NCBI RefSeq assembly: GCF_000310145.2
Contig: NZ_AMXA01000005.1
Span: 1 to 64,000, forward strand
Direction: 5' to 3'
DNA: 64,000 bases
From: Thauera sp. 28
GTDB taxonomy: Bacteria > Pseudomonadota > Gammaproteobacteria > Burkholderiales > Rhodocyclaceae
In this document: piece after piece, positions 27,341-37,668 of the stretch
Layout: every line of letters begins with the position of its first letter
How positions within the stretch are numbered: position 1 is the first letter of the stretch
Made by a program: the position numbers and the translations under genes
The notes under the pieces: model-generated
What the model saw: the letters and a program-made list of their open reading frames with translations, nothing else
The model's database searches: none
Told to the model about the DNA's origin: nothing

Positions 27341-28567
27341 TCACTCCCGCACGCGGTCAATCACGACGCTGAGTCCCTCGCTGTCGGGCGAAACCACCGG
27401 GCTTGCGCCCTCGAGGTCGCCGCTGCGCGCCGTCGCGTCACCGCCCTTTGCAACCCGGGCCGCGACGACGACACGCTCGGGGATGGGCATGTCGCCCATC
27501 ATCAGTGTCGCGCCATCGAAATCGAAGTCGAGCGGCAGTTCCGCGGCCGTGAAACGCAGCGCCGCGAACGGCGGACCGCCGGCTTCGGCACGCACGAACA
27601 CGAACACGACATCTGCTGGCTGCACCTTGTCCGCAAGCTCGGCAGACAGGCTGAGACGGCCGCTGATCGTCAGTACCGGGGCGGCCGCCGCCGGCGCTGC
27701 CCCCTCGAGCGCAGCCAGCGGTTCGAGCCCGGCCTTGGCGCGCGCGTCGTTGATGCTGTCGCGCAAACCCTTCGCCATGTCGTTGGTCGCGGGAATCTGC
27801 GCAAGGATGCGTTCCCAGTGCCCGGCTGCGGTCGCGAAGTCCTTGCGCTGGTATGCACCGGTGCCTGCAATGGCGAGCGCCTTGACATGCTGGGGCGCCA
27901 CCGCCAGCGCACGCTGCGCCAGCGCCTCGGCCTCGCCCTGCACCGTTCCGCTCACCACCGCAGTGGCATCTGCCCAGTCGGCCAGGACATCGGGGTCGTC
28001 GGGCACCAGCGCCCCCAGACGCGCGAACGCAGCGACCGCCTTCGGGTAATCCTCCAGCACCATGTAGGTGCGCGCGAGCATGGTCCAGCCCTCGACGTTG
28101 TCGGGCTCCTGCTCGAGACGGGCCACGAGCTGGCCCACCATGTCGTTGACCTGTTCGCGGGTGAAACCTTGCTGCGTGGTGAGGTTTGCGGGATCGAGCG
28201 CCTCCGGCTCTCCGATCGCCAGGTAGGAGGCGATGGCCACGGCCGGGATGCTCACTGCCATCGCCACCGCCCAGCCGCGGCTCGGGCGCACGTCGGCACG
28301 CTCAGCCGCTTCGGCAGCCGCCTCGCCCTCTTCGAGCGCGCGGCGCTCGAGCTCCTCGCGACTGCGGGCATGGCTTTCGGCGTCGATCTGGCCGGACGCG
28401 AGGTCTGCATCGAGCTCGGCCAGCTGCTCGCGCAGCACGGTCAGCGCCATCGTGCTCTGACGCGCCTGCTCGCGCCGCTGGCGCGCACCTGCGCCCAACA
28501 GCGGCGGAACGATCAATAGCAGGGCACCGGCCAGCAACAGGCCGGCAAGAAGGATAAAGGCGGTCAC
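27341..28567 (-). CDS. ccmI: CcmI, cytochrome c haem-lyase TPR subunit
   Basis: 408 aa. Two N-terminal TM helices (about residues 3-24 and 98-118) with a charged cytoplasmic loop between them. The periplasmic TPR region begins near residue 140 (NVEGWTMLARTYMVLEDYPKAVAAFARL), and the C-terminal domain is strand-rich. CcmI presents apocytochrome c to the CcmF/CcmH ligase. The start overlaps the ccmH stop (ATGA). It closes the ccmABCDEFGHI operon. Confidence 0.9.
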   Translation of the reverse strand: MTAFILLAGLLLAGALLLIVPPLLGAGARQRREQARQSTMALTVLREQLAELDADLASGQIDAESHARSREELERRALEEGEAAAEAAERADVRPSRGWAVAMAVSIPAVAIASYLAIGEPEALDPANLTTQQGFTREQVNDMVGQLVARLEQEPDNVEGWTMLARTYMVLEDYPKAVAAFARLGALVPDDPDVLADWADATAVVSGTVQGEAEALAQRALAVAPQHVKALAIAGTGAYQRKDFATAAGHWERILAQIPATNDMAKGLRDSINDARAKAGLEPLAALEGAAPAAAAPVLTISGRLSLSAELADKVQPADVVFVFVRAEAGGPPFAALRFTAAELPLDFDFDGATLMMGDMPIPERVVVAARVAKGGDATARSGDLEGASPVVSPDSEGLSVVIDRVRE

Positions 28568-29124
28568 GAACGGGACTCCGGTGATTCAGATTTCGGTGCT
28601 GCCTCGTCCGCTCCCGCGAGCAGGACGCGCGCACGTTCGCGCTCGGCGGCGCTCAGGCCATGATCGGCCGCCACTTCTTCCTGCCTGCGGCGCAGCCGCC
28701 AGGCCAGCCAGCCGGCGCCCCCGAACAGGAGCAGTGCCGGCCCCACCCACAGCACGGCAGTCGAGGCACGGAATGGCGGCTGGTAAAGGACGAAGTCGCC
28801 ATAGCGGGCGACGACATAGTCGATGACGTCCTGCTTGCTGTTGCCGGCCGCGAGCTGTTCGCGCACCTGGTCGCGTAGATCGACCGCCAGCGGCGCATTG
28901 GATTCCGCAATCGACTGGTTCTGGCACACCAGGCAGCGCAGCTTGTGCGACAGCTCCATGACGTCAGCCTCGAGCGCGAGGTCTGCCGCCACCGTCGGCG
29001 CCAAGCCGGGGTCGGACGCAGGCTGGCCCTCAGCCCAGGCGGACTGCCCGCCCGCGAACATGAGCGCGCAGGCAGCCAGGCGCAGCGTCCGGAGCGCAAA
29101 TTCCTTGTAGTGATCAGCCGGCAC
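28564..29124 (-). CDS. ccmH: CcmH, thiol-reducing haem-lyase subunit
   Basis: 186 aa. Signal peptide to about residue 31, periplasmic domain with the RCLVCQNQ redox motif (the LRCxxC of the family), then a TM helix near residues 130-150 and a short cytoplasmic tail. It reduces the CxxCH cysteines of apocytochrome c before haem attachment. Single-domain length, with TPR functions carried by the separate CcmI. The start overlaps the ccmG end by 11 bp. Confidence 0.92.
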   Translation of the reverse strand: MPADHYKEFALRTLRLAACALMFAGGQSAWAEGQPASDPGLAPTVAADLALEADVMELSHKLRCLVCQNQSIAESNAPLAVDLRDQVREQLAAGNSKQDVIDYVVARYGDFVLYQPPFRASTAVLWVGPALLLFGGAGWLAWRLRRRQEEVAADHGLSAAERERARVLLAGADEAAPKSESPESRS

Positions 29125-29707
29125 GGCGGACCTCCTCGATCTTCGGTAGCAACACCTGCTTCAGCACCTCGGGCGTGATCGGGCCGATGTGCTTGTAGCG
29201 GATCTTGCCCTCGCGATCGATCAGGAAGGTCTCGGGTACGCCATAGACGCCAAAGTCGATGCCAACGCGGCCATCGATGTCGAGCACGGACAGCACGTAG
29301 GGGTCGCCATGGTCGGTCAGCCAGCGCCGGGCGCGCTGGATTGCAAGGTCGGTTTCGGTGTCGAGTGCCATACCGCGTACGTTGAGCGCCCCGTCACCAC
29401 GTACCTCCTTGTAGTTGAGGCCAACGATGGGCACCAGCTTCTGCTGCGCCATGCGCACCAGAACGGGGTGCTCCTCGCGACAGGCGACACACCACGACGC
29501 CCACACGTTGAGCAACCACACCTCGCCGCGCATTTCCTCGAGTGCGAAGCGCTGCTCGGGCTGATCGAGGCGGGCAAGCGTGAATTCGGGCGCCGGCTTG
29601 CCGATCAGCGGCGAGGGTACCTCGCGCGGGTTGAGGGTGAGGCCGAAGCCGAGGAACGCGGCAAGAGCGAAGAACAGCAGCAGCGGAACGAGAAACTTTG
29701 CTTTCAT
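29114..29707 (-). CDS. ccmG: CcmG/DsbE thioredoxin-like protein
   Basis: 197 aa from the ATG at 29707 (MKAKFLVPLLLFF); the frame stays open upstream, but only this start has the expected membrane anchor. One N-terminal TM anchor, then a periplasmic thioredoxin domain with WASWCVACREEHP and the acidic/cis-Pro loop GVYGVPETFLIDREG. It keeps apocytochrome cysteines and CcmH reduced with electrons from DsbD. Confidence 0.93.
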   Translation of the reverse strand: MKAKFLVPLLLFFALAAFLGFGLTLNPREVPSPLIGKPAPEFTLARLDQPEQRFALEEMRGEVWLLNVWASWCVACREEHPVLVRMAQQKLVPIVGLNYKEVRGDGALNVRGMALDTETDLAIQRARRWLTDHGDPYVLSVLDIDGRVGIDFGVYGVPETFLIDREGKIRYKHIGPITPEVLKQVLLPKIEEVRRAG

Positions 29708-29727
29708 GAGGCTTGTCCGGTCTCCAC

Positions 29728-31710
29728 TCAGGCTGCGCCGGCAACGCTGCGCCCTGCGCCGACCTTGGCATCGCGCTCGGCAAGGCGGCGATAACGGCGG
29801 TCGGCCGCGGCAAACAGTCCGCCAAGACCCATCAACGTGCAACCCAGCCAGATCCAGCTGATGAAGGGCTTGTAGTACAGGCTGACGATCCATGCCCCGG
29901 TCTCGAGCTGTTCACCAAGCGATACATACACGTCGCGGAACGGGCCGATGTCGATCGAGGCCTCTGTCATCGGCATGCCCTGCGCCCAGTAAAGGCGTTT
30001 CTCGGGCGTCAGAGTCGCAATCGCACGACCGTTGCGCGTTACGTCGATGATGCCGCGCGCGGCGTCGTAGTTGGGGCCATCGGCGTCGATCGCGCCACGG
30101 AAGGTGAAGGTGTAGCCCGCAAGCTCTGCACGCTGTCCTTCCTGCATCTTGACGTCAAGGTGCTGATCGAGGCTGCCGACCATGGTGACGCCGATGATGA
30201 ACACGCCAATTCCGAGGTGTGCGAGCCACATACCCCACCAGGATGCAGTGATCGAGCGCAGGCGCGATCCGACCGATGCACCGGCGCGCTCCTTGAGGCG
30301 GCCATAGAGCAGCTGGATGCTGGCCAGCACCACCCAGGCGGCAAGGAACAGGCCCAGCGCTGTGCGCCAGGTCAGGTGATCCACCGCCATCGCCGCACCG
30401 ATTCCGATCAGGATGCTGGCAACGAAGGCTGGCGCGACCTTGCGCGCCGCCGCGACGAAATCATCGTCCTTCCAGCGCAGGAAGGGGCCGAACATCATCA
30501 GTACCACCACCGGCGTCATCAGCGGCACGAACACCGCCTCGAAGTACGGCGGCCCCACCGAGATCTTGCCCAGGTTGAGCGCATCGAGGAACAGCGGATA
30601 GAGCGTGCCGAGCAGCACCGACGCCGAAGCCACGGTCAGCAGCACGTTATTGCCTAGCAGCGAGGTCTCGCGCGATACCAGCGCAAAGCTACCGCCACCC
30701 ATCAGCTTGTTGGCACGCATCGCGTACAGCATCAGCGAAAAGCCGATCACCAGCACGAGCAGGGCAAGGATGTAGAGACCGCGCTTCGGGTCGGTCGCAA
30801 ATGCATGCACACTGGTGATGACGCCCGAACGCACGAGGAAGGTGCCGAGCAGCGACATCGAGAACGCCGCGATCGCCAGCAGCACCGTCCAGCTACGGAA
30901 CGCACCACGCTTCTCGGTGACCGCGAGCGAGTGGATCAGCGCGGTGCCAAGCAACCACGGCATGAAGGAGGCGTTCTCGACCGGATCCCAGAACCACCAG
31001 CCGCCCCAGCCGAGCTCGTAGTACGCCCAGCCCGAACCGACCGCGATACCCGCAGTCAGGAACACCCAGGCCACCGTGGTCCATGGCCGCGACCAGCGCG
31101 CCCAGGCAGCGTCGAGCCGGCCGGAGAGCAGCGCGGCAATGGCGAACGCAAAAGCCACCGAGAAACCGACATAACCCATGTAGAGCAGTGGCGGGTGGAT
31201 GATCATCCCCGGGTCCTGCAGCAGCGGGTTCAGGTCACGGCCCTCGGCCACCGCCGGCAGCAGGCGGTCGAACGGGTTGGAGGTAACGAGCGTGAAGGAG
31301 ATGAAGCCGACGCTGACCCAACCCAGCACGCCGAGCACGCGGGCCATGAAGGCCTCGGGCAGGTGGCGCGAGAACACCGTCACCGCCACCGTCCACAACG
31401 ACAGCGACATCGCCCACAGCAGCAAGGAACCTTCGTGGTTGCCCCATACGCCGGTGATCTTGTACATCAGCGGCGTGGCGCTGTGCGAGTTCGACGCGGC
31501 CAGCTGCACCGAGAAATCACTGGTGACGAAAGCCCAGGTCAGGCATACGTAGCTGAACAGGATGAAGAAGAACTGACCCTGTGCTGCAGGCCGGCCGACT
31601 GCCATCAGCGCCATGCTGTTGCGGCTGGCACCGACCAGCGGCACGATGCCCTGCACCAGCGACAGCACCAGCGCGAGGATGAGCGCGAAATGTCCGAGTT
31701 CGGGAATCAT
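29728..31710 (-). CDS. ccmF: CcmF, cytochrome c haem lyase
   Basis: 660 aa, about 14-15 TM helices. The tryptophan-rich haem-handling motif WGGWWFWDPVENASFMPWL is present and periplasmic-loop histidines flank it. CcmF transfers haem from holo-CcmE to reduced apocytochrome c in complex with CcmH and CcmI. It sits 4 bp downstream of ccmE and about 20 bp upstream of ccmG. Confidence 0.95.
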   Translation of the reverse strand: MIPELGHFALILALVLSLVQGIVPLVGASRNSMALMAVGRPAAQGQFFFILFSYVCLTWAFVTSDFSVQLAASNSHSATPLMYKITGVWGNHEGSLLLWAMSLSLWTVAVTVFSRHLPEAFMARVLGVLGWVSVGFISFTLVTSNPFDRLLPAVAEGRDLNPLLQDPGMIIHPPLLYMGYVGFSVAFAFAIAALLSGRLDAAWARWSRPWTTVAWVFLTAGIAVGSGWAYYELGWGGWWFWDPVENASFMPWLLGTALIHSLAVTEKRGAFRSWTVLLAIAAFSMSLLGTFLVRSGVITSVHAFATDPKRGLYILALLVLVIGFSLMLYAMRANKLMGGGSFALVSRETSLLGNNVLLTVASASVLLGTLYPLFLDALNLGKISVGPPYFEAVFVPLMTPVVVLMMFGPFLRWKDDDFVAAARKVAPAFVASILIGIGAAMAVDHLTWRTALGLFLAAWVVLASIQLLYGRLKERAGASVGSRLRSITASWWGMWLAHLGIGVFIIGVTMVGSLDQHLDVKMQEGQRAELAGYTFTFRGAIDADGPNYDAARGIIDVTRNGRAIATLTPEKRLYWAQGMPMTEASIDIGPFRDVYVSLGEQLETGAWIVSLYYKPFISWIWLGCTLMGLGGLFAAADRRYRRLAERDAKVGAGRSVAGAA

Positions 31711-31714
31711 GGCG

Positions 31715-32161
31715 TCACTGGCTCACGGTTTGGGCGGCTTTCTGCGCCTGCTCGACCGCGTGTGCGGCCTCGGGTGGCATGTAGTTCTCGTCGTGCTTGG
31801 CGAGTACCTCCGTCGCACGGAAAATGCCGTCGTCCTCGAGCCGCCCCTGCACCACTGCGCCCTTGCCCTCCTTGAAGAGGTCGGGCAGCGTGCCACGGTA
31901 GGTCACCGGAATGACCTTCGCGGTATCGGTGATGGCGAAACGTACGGTGAGTCCATCGGCCTCTCTCGCGATCGAGCCATCCTCGACCATGCCGCCGATG
32001 CGGAAGGTCTTGCCCAGGGGCGCCTTGCCTTCGGCAACCTCGGAAGGCGTGTGGAAAAACACCAGGTTTTGCTGGAAGGCGCTCAACACGAGGGCGACCG
32101 CCGCCACCAACAGGGCGACACCGCCGCCAACCAACATCAGACGCTTGCTACGGGCTTTCAT
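31715..32161 (-). CDS. ccmE: CcmE, periplasmic haem chaperone
   Basis: 148 aa. N-terminal TM anchor (about residues 8-28), OB-fold periplasmic domain, and the haem-binding His in the flexible tail ([10 protein letters not shown]), the HxxxY type of proteobacterial CcmE. It binds haem covalently from CcmC and delivers it to CcmF. The start overlaps ccmD by 4 bp. Confidence 0.95.
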   Translation of the reverse strand: MKARSKRLMLVGGGVALLVAAVALVLSAFQQNLVFFHTPSEVAEGKAPLGKTFRIGGMVEDGSIAREADGLTVRFAITDTAKVIPVTYRGTLPDLFKEGKGAVVQGRLEDDGIFRATEVLAKHDENYMPPEAAHAVEQAQKAAQTVSQ

Positions 32162-32385
32162 CTTTCAGACTCCAGGGCGGGCTCGAACTCGCCGCCATCA
32201 TGCTTGCCAACTTCCTTGCCGACCGCCCGCCGCCAGCGCAGCAGTCGGCGCGTCGTGTCTCTCCGACGCTGGAACACGAGCACGAGTTCCAGCGCGAGCA
32301 ATCCGAAGGTGACGGCGTAGCTGCCCCAGACGAAGATGGCTGCACCGCCCATGTCCCAGAACGCGGACCAGCTTTCCCATTGCAT
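32158..32385 (-). CDS. ccmD: CcmD, haem exporter subunit
   Basis: 75 aa with a single TM helix (about residues 14-38) and a basic cytoplasmic tail. Position between ccmC and ccmE, size and topology identify it. It helps release holo-CcmE from the CcmABC complex. Its start shares one base with the ccmC stop. Confidence 0.88.
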   Translation of the reverse strand: MQWESWSAFWDMGGAAIFVWGSYAVTFGLLALELVLVFQRRRDTTRRLLRWRRAVGKEVGKHDGGEFEPALESER

Positions 32386-33173
32386 CAGGCACGTCCTCCC
32401 TTGTTCGCTGCAACGGCCTGCAATTCCTTCTCAAGCACCGTGCCCACCCATTCGGTGTGGCGCTCGCGCTCGAGGATCATCGGGCGCACCCGCCACAGCA
32501 CCACGGCGATGGTGTACATCCACGCCGCGATCGCCATCACCAGCATGCCGGCGAGCATCGTCGCCGCCATCGACGGCGCCTTGGTAAGGCTCACCGAAGC
32601 ACCCTGGTGCAGGGTGTTCCACCAATTCACCGAGAAATAGATGATGGGCACGTTCACCGCACCGACCAGTGCGATGATGGCGCCGGCACGGTCGGCGCGG
32701 CGCGGGTCCTCGATCGCGCGCGTGAGCGCGATGAAGCCGAAATAAAGGAAAAGCAGCAGCAACTGCGAGGTCAGGCGTGCGTCCCACACCCAGTAGGCCC
32801 CCCAGGTCGGCTTGCCCCACAGCGCGCCGGTCCACAGCGCCAGGAAACAGAAGATCGCGCCAGTGGGCGCCAGCGCCTGGCTCATCACGAAGGACAGGCG
32901 CGTGTTCATGACCAGGCCGACCGCAGACCAGAAGGCCATCACCAGGTAGATGAACATCGACATCCAGGCCGCAGGCACGTGGATGAAGATCACCCGATAG
33001 ACCTCGCCCTGGGTTGCATCGGTGGGTGCCACGAAAAAGCCCAGCCAGAGGCCGGCAAGGGTGAGCACGACCGCCAGGGCTGCGAACCAGGGGGCAAGCT
33101 TGCCAGCGAGCGGATAGAAGTACTGCGGGGATGCGAAGCGGAGCACGCTGCGACTGCGTTCGGAGGTCGTCAT
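32385..33173 (-). CDS. ccmC: CcmC, haem handling membrane protein
   Basis: 262 aa with six TM helices and the tryptophan-rich WGAYWVWDARLTSQ motif in the second periplasmic loop. It loads haem onto CcmE. It lies 58 bp downstream of ccmB on the same strand. Confidence 0.95.
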   Translation of the reverse strand: MTTSERSRSVLRFASPQYFYPLAGKLAPWFAALAVVLTLAGLWLGFFVAPTDATQGEVYRVIFIHVPAAWMSMFIYLVMAFWSAVGLVMNTRLSFVMSQALAPTGAIFCFLALWTGALWGKPTWGAYWVWDARLTSQLLLLFLYFGFIALTRAIEDPRRADRAGAIIALVGAVNVPIIYFSVNWWNTLHQGASVSLTKAPSMAATMLAGMLVMAIAAWMYTIAVVLWRVRPMILERERHTEWVGTVLEKELQAVAANKGGRA

Positions 33174-33231
33174 GCGAAGATCGGTCGTTGTCTCGTCTCA
33201 AGGCCACACACGCAAATGCGCGGCCACATCA

Positions 33232-33900
33232 TCATTCGGTCGAAATCCTGAGCGCCGCGGCGCACGCCCAGGGGGCAAGCGCCACCGCACCGGCCAGCCC
33301 GCCACCAAGCAGCAGCAGGTGAGCCAAGGCACCACTACCCGACACCTCGGCCTCGACCGCCCCCGCACCGAAGATCAGCACCGGCACGAACAGCGGCAGT
33401 ACAAGCAGCGCCAGCAACATCCCGCCACCTCTCAGGCCAAGCGTCAGGGCGGCGCCTACAGCGCCCAGCAAGGTCAGGATCGGCGTGCCCAGCGTCAAAC
33501 TTAGTACCAACACCGAAAGTCCACCTTGCTCCAGGTCAAGCAGCAAGGCCATCGCAGGCGCAACCGCAATCACCGGCAGGCCGGTGCTGAGCCAGAAGGC
33601 CAGCACCTTGGCCATCACCCATACAGCAGCAGGCTCTCTAGACAGGAGGAGTTGCTCCAGGGTTCCGTCCGCATAGTCCTGTGCAAACAGCCGGTGCAAG
33701 GACAACAGGCACGCGAGCAAGGCGGCCACCCACAACACGCCGGGTGCGATCGCGCGCAGCTGGTTGGGCTCGGCACCGACACCGAACGGGAACAGACAGA
33801 CGACGATGACGAAGAAGGCCAGCGTCACCAGTACGTCGGCGCGCCCGCGCCACGCCAGCAATAGGTCGCGGCGCAGCACGGCGAGGAAGGTGCTCAGCAT
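33232..33900 (-). CDS. ccmB: CcmB, haem exporter membrane subunit
   Basis: 222 aa from the ATG at 33900 (MLSTFLAVLRRDLLLAWRGRAD); the 55 upstream codons overlap ccmA and are not family-like. Six TM helices. Membrane partner of the CcmA ATPase. The start overlaps the ccmA stop by a few bases. Confidence 0.93.
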   Translation of the reverse strand: MLSTFLAVLRRDLLLAWRGRADVLVTLAFFVIVVCLFPFGVGAEPNQLRAIAPGVLWVAALLACLLSLHRLFAQDYADGTLEQLLLSREPAAVWVMAKVLAFWLSTGLPVIAVAPAMALLLDLEQGGLSVLVLSLTLGTPILTLLGAVGAALTLGLRGGGMLLALLVLPLFVPVLIFGAGAVEAEVSGSGALAHLLLLGGGLAGAVALAPWACAAALRISTE

Positions 33901-34520
33901 GCAAAGGCTCCGACATCGAGCACCGCGGGTGGGCGGGCAAAGGGTGCATCCTGGTGGGTGGTCATCATCACGCAGCCACCGTCCGCACAGTGTGCGGACA
34001 GGGTCGCGGCCAGATCGGCCACCGCGTGCACGTCGAGTGCAGTGAAGGGTTCGTCCAGTACCCACAACGGCCGCCGCGCCGACAGGAACAGGCGGGCAAG
34101 CCCCACACGCCGGCGCTGGCCCTGCGACAGCACCCGTGCGGGGAGATCGAGCTGGTTCTCGAGACCGATGCGGACAAGCGCCTGTACGCAGTCATCCTCG
34201 GCGACATGGTCGCCTCCCGCGGCACAGGCAAAGCGGAGGTTCTCGAGCGGGCTGAGCAAGTCGTTGAGGGCCGGCGCATGGCCGAGATAGAGCAGTTCGC
34301 CATGGAAGGCTTCGCGCTCGCGGCGGATACAGTGGCCGCGCCAGCGCACCTCCCCGGCTTCCGGCAAGGCAAGGCCGGTGACCAGGCGCAGCAGGCTGGT
34401 CTTTCCTACCCCGTTGGGGCCGGCGATACGCAGCATTTCGCCCGCCTGCAGGCGAAAGGCGAGGTCGCGGAACAACAGGCGATCGCCCTTCAGGCAGGCG
34501 AGATCTTGGGCTTCGAGCAT
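33894..34520 (-). CDS. ccmA: CcmA, haem exporter ATPase
   Basis: 208 aa from the Met at 34520 (MLEAQDLACLKGD), the family's usual start; the frame extends 27 codons further upstream. ABC ATPase with Walker A GPNGVGKTS, signature LSQGQRRRVGLAR and Walker B VLDEPFTALD. Powers release of holo-CcmE from CcmC. First gene of the ccm operon, about 160 bp after napC on the same strand. Confidence 0.93.
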   Translation of the reverse strand: MLEAQDLACLKGDRLLFRDLAFRLQAGEMLRIAGPNGVGKTSLLRLVTGLALPEAGEVRWRGHCIRREREAFHGELLYLGHAPALNDLLSPLENLRFACAAGGDHVAEDDCVQALVRIGLENQLDLPARVLSQGQRRRVGLARLFLSARRPLWVLDEPFTALDVHAVADLAATLSAHCADGGCVMMTTHQDAPFARPPAVLDVGAFAC

Positions 34521-34678
34521 GGGGACGGATTGAACCACAGGGATGGCAGGCGACGCCATCCCGAGCTGCGCCGAAAGGCAATGGCAAACCCCCTGCGCCA
34601 CCGATCCTGATCAGCGCCGCAGGGGGCGGATATGTGGAGCGGGCGCCTAAGCCCCCGCTCTGCCCTTCACGCCAGGGC

Positions 34679-35305
34679 TTACTGCTGGGCGGCGGGCGGC
34701 GTCGGGTGCATGGTCTCCGGCGTCACACCGCCACGCTCGGCGCCGATATCCTGCGCGACCGGCGGCAGCGAGTGAGCGATGCCCTTGTGGCAGTCGATGC
34801 AGGTCTTGCCTTCGGCGAAGCCAGCCTGGTGCATCTGGTTGGAGCGGCGACCCTGCGCCGAGTAGTCGAAGTACTCGAAGCTGTGGCAGTTGCGACACTC
34901 GCGCGAGTCGTTCGCCTTCATGCGGCGCCATTCGTTCTCGGCGAGGCGGAGGCGCTCCTTGTTGAACTTCTCGGGCGTGTCGATCGTGCCCATCACCTTG
35001 CCGTACAGCTCACGCGAGGCCTGGACCTTGCGGACCATCTTCGGCCCCCACTCCTTGGGGACGTGGCAGTCCGGGCAGGTCGCGCGCACACCGGTGCGGT
35101 TCTGGTAGTGGATGGTGTTGCGGTACTCCTTGAAGACGTTCTCCTCCATTTCGTGGCAGGAGATGCAGAACTTCTCGGTGTTGGTCGCCTCCAGGGCCCA
35201 GTTGAAGCCGCCCCAGAACACGACACCGGCCGCGAACAGCAGCACGACCGCGCCCCAACCGGCGCCGCGGATGCGCTGCATCAAACTCTTCTTGTTGTCG
35301 GTCAT
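34679..35305 (-). CDS. napC: NapC, tetrahaem quinol dehydrogenase
   Basis: 208 aa. N-terminal TM anchor (about residues 15-38) and four CxxCH haem sites: CISCH, CPDCH, CRNCH, CIDCH. It takes electrons from the quinol pool and passes them to NapB/NapA in the periplasm. The Pro/Gln-rich C-terminal tail is non-conserved. Last gene of the nap operon. A GC-rich hairpin lies near 34637-34661 before ccmA, without a T-run. Confidence 0.95.
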   Translation of the reverse strand: MTDNKKSLMQRIRGAGWGAVVLLFAAGVVFWGGFNWALEATNTEKFCISCHEMEENVFKEYRNTIHYQNRTGVRATCPDCHVPKEWGPKMVRKVQASRELYGKVMGTIDTPEKFNKERLRLAENEWRRMKANDSRECRNCHSFEYFDYSAQGRRSNQMHQAGFAEGKTCIDCHKGIAHSLPPVAQDIGAERGGVTPETMHPTPPAAQQ

Positions 35306-35327
35306 TTCATACCCCGTTCAGTCGGCC

Positions 35328-35780
35328 TTAGCGCAGGCCCTGGGCGCGCTGGAACTGGTTCTCGACCAGCGGGCGGGCATCGGTCTGCGGCACATGGCAC
35401 TGCAGGCAGAAATAGCGCCGCGGCGAGATGTTGGAGAGTTCGGTGCCCTCGCGGTCCTTGAAGTGCGTGATGCTGACCTTGGTCGCACCGGTCTCGCGAT
35501 AACGCGTCCAGGAGTGGCAGTCCATGCACTTGTTGAAATTGATGGTGACCTCATAACCATCGATCTTGTGCGGCACCAGCGGTGGCTGCTGCACATAGTC
35601 ACGCGGCAGCGGGGCCTGGTCGGGGATCAGCTTGTAGTTGCCCACGGCCAGTTCGGGATCGGCGACGTCGGCGCCACGAATACTGCGCACGCTCTGGGCC
35701 TCGGCGGCATCGGGCAGTGCAGCGCCGATGCCGAGTGCGGCGACGAGCGCGATCACGAGATTGCGGGTTTGTTTTTTCAT
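35328..35780 (-). CDS. napB: NapB, dihaem electron-transfer subunit
   Basis: 150 aa from the ATG at 35780 ([13 protein letters not shown]). Cleavable signal peptide (ends AEAQ), two CxxCH haem motifs (CMDCH, CLQCH) and the conserved HFKDREGTELSNISPRRYFC segment between them. It transfers electrons from NapC to NapA. The frame is open far upstream through napH but only this start gives NapB. It overlaps the napH stop by 4 bp. Confidence 0.95.
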   Translation of the reverse strand: MKKQTRNLVIALVAALGIGAALPDAAEAQSVRSIRGADVADPELAVGNYKLIPDQAPLPRDYVQQPPLVPHKIDGYEVTINFNKCMDCHSWTRYRETGATKVSITHFKDREGTELSNISPRRYFCLQCHVPQTDARPLVENQFQRAQGLR

Positions 35781-36721
35781 GACTCGCTCCTGTTGAATCG
35801 GGTCGTAATACGGAAAACGTCCTTGCCGCATACATCCACACAGCGTCCGCAGGTGGTGCAGTCGGCATCCAGAATCAGGGGGTGGTCCTGCCCGGCCGCC
35901 TTGAGCGCGGGACGGATGACCTGCGGCTCGGGGCACACGGCGAAGCAGTCCATGCAGTCGTTGCAGGCGCTGCGCCTGGCGGCCGACACCTTGAGCACCG
36001 AAGCACGGCCGAGCAGCGCGTAGAAGGCGCCTTGCGGGCACAAGTGACCGCACCAGCCGCGCGGCGCAATCAGCAGGTCGTAAAAGAAGATGCCGCCGAC
36101 GATGCCCCAGGCCAGGCCGAAGCCGAAGATCAGCCCACGGTGGAACATCGACACCGGATTCACCCACTCCCACGCCAGCGAACCGGTTGCCGCCGCGATC
36201 ACCAGCACGAACCCCAGCAGCCAGTAGCGCGTGCTCGCCGCAGGCGCCTTGCCGCCCTTGAGCCCCAGCCGGCGCCGCAGCCAGGCCGCAGCATCGGTGA
36301 CGAGGTTCACCGGGCATACCCAGGAGCAGAACAGCCGCCCACCGAGGAGCAGGTAGAAGGCCAGCACGATGCCACCACCGAGCAAGGCCTCGCGATACGG
36401 CCACTGCCCCGCCGCCACCTGCTGCGCGATCAGGAAGGGATCGGTGAGCGGCAGCACGCCCAAGGTCAGGCTTGAGGCCAGGTTGCCCTTGACGATCCAC
36501 CAGCCGAGCCAGGGCCCGACCAGGAACAGCGCAAGGATGCCGAACTGGGAAGCGCGCCGCAGCAGCAACCACTTGTGGGCACCGAACCAACCCTTGGCCT
36601 CGATCGCTTCATGCCCTGGCCGCGCAACGACACCACGCATCGCCGCACCACGCACACTGGTGGGCGGCACCGTGCGCTCGGGCTTGCCGCCCGCCATCAC
36701 GGAAGTCGTCTGCGTGCTCAT
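35777..36721 (-). CDS. napH: NapH, ferredoxin-type quinol dehydrogenase membrane subunit
   Basis: 314 aa from the ATG at 36721, chosen because it overlaps the napG stop (ATGA); a Met three codons upstream also exists. Four TM helices, two CxxxCP motifs ([18 protein letters not shown]) in cytoplasmic loops, and two 4Fe-4S clusters near the C-terminus ([23 protein letters not shown]). With NapG it forms a second electron-input route to Nap, usually from ubiquinol. Confidence 0.94.
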   Translation of the reverse strand: MSTQTTSVMAGGKPERTVPPTSVRGAAMRGVVARPGHEAIEAKGWFGAHKWLLLRRASQFGILALFLVGPWLGWWIVKGNLASSLTLGVLPLTDPFLIAQQVAAGQWPYREALLGGGIVLAFYLLLGGRLFCSWVCPVNLVTDAAAWLRRRLGLKGGKAPAASTRYWLLGFVLVIAAATGSLAWEWVNPVSMFHRGLIFGFGLAWGIVGGIFFYDLLIAPRGWCGHLCPQGAFYALLGRASVLKVSAARRSACNDCMDCFAVCPEPQVIRPALKAAGQDHPLILDADCTTCGRCVDVCGKDVFRITTRFNRSES

Positions 36722-37593
36722 GGCTTCCACCCCGAATCCAGTCCGCCGGGGGCCGTCGGTGCATACTCGGGCGTACGGGTCGGCGCTTCACCAGGACGCA
36801 CGCGGGTATCCCCAAAGGCCTTGTCCTCCAGGCCTCGCACAGGCAGCTCGATCTGGTCGCCGATGAGCGACTGCCCGGCCGCTTCCTTCTGTTCCCAGCC
36901 GCGCAGGTAATGGTCGGCTTTCGAACCTTGGGCGAGCTTGATCGGCAGCACCTTGATCGCCGACTCGCCCGGCAGCACGCAGGCCTGCTCGCATTTCCCG
37001 CAACCCGTGCAGTGATCCGAATGCACCGTGGGCAGCAACATGGCGTGACGGTCCGAGCGCGGGTTGTGCATGCGCTCGAGCGTGATCGCCTTGTCGATGA
37101 CCGGGCACACGCGGTAGCACACATCGCAGCGCAGGCCGAGGAAGTTGAGGCAGTTCTCCTGGTCGATGAGCACGGCCAGTCCCATGCGCGCCTGCTCGAT
37201 GTCGGTGAGCGCACGATCGAGCGCACCAGTCGGACAGGCAACCACGCAGGGAATGTCCTCGCACATCTCGCAGGGGATCCTGCGTGCTTCGAAGTAGGGC
37301 GTGCCGGTGGCGACACCGTCGCCCAGTTCGGCCAGCTTCAGGGTGTCGTAGGGGCAGTCGCGCACGCACAGGCCACAGCGCACACAGGCGGCCAGGAACT
37401 CGGGCTCGGGGAGCGCCCCGGGCGGACGGATGGCAGTGGCCGGCAACGCCGACGCCTGCTTCGCGTACATCCCGGCACCGAGCGCGAGCAGGCCGGCACC
37501 GCCTGCCACGCCCGCCGATTCCTTGAGGAACCGGCGGCGCGAGGACGGGACGGTGGCCCCTTTGCGCTCGGTGTTTTCCGTTTGCTTGCTCAT
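36718..37593 (-). CDS. napG: NapG, ferredoxin-type periplasmic subunit
   Basis: 291 aa from the Met at 37593 ([11 protein letters not shown]). Twin-arginine signal ([12 protein letters not shown]) and four 4Fe-4S motifs: [35 protein letters not shown] and [11 protein letters not shown]. It is exported by Tat and works with NapH in quinol oxidation. It lies 75 bp downstream of napA, the widest gap in the operon. Confidence 0.94.
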   Translation of the reverse strand: MSKQTENTERKGATVPSSRRRFLKESAGVAGGAGLLALGAGMYAKQASALPATAIRPPGALPEPEFLAACVRCGLCVRDCPYDTLKLAELGDGVATGTPYFEARRIPCEMCEDIPCVVACPTGALDRALTDIEQARMGLAVLIDQENCLNFLGLRCDVCYRVCPVIDKAITLERMHNPRSDRHAMLLPTVHSDHCTGCGKCEQACVLPGESAIKVLPIKLAQGSKADHYLRGWEQKEAAGQSLIGDQIELPVRGLEDKAFGDTRVRPGEAPTRTPEYAPTAPGGLDSGWKP

Positions 37594-37668
37594 TTCATTC
37601 GTGGATCCCCGCCCGCGCACGCCGCCCCCCGGTCGGTCGTGCGCAAGCCGGACTCACGCCTCCATTTA

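Noticed and set aside
34637-34661. Terminator between napC and ccmA
   Set aside because: The GC-rich stem is there, but no T-run follows. Read-through into ccm is more likely.
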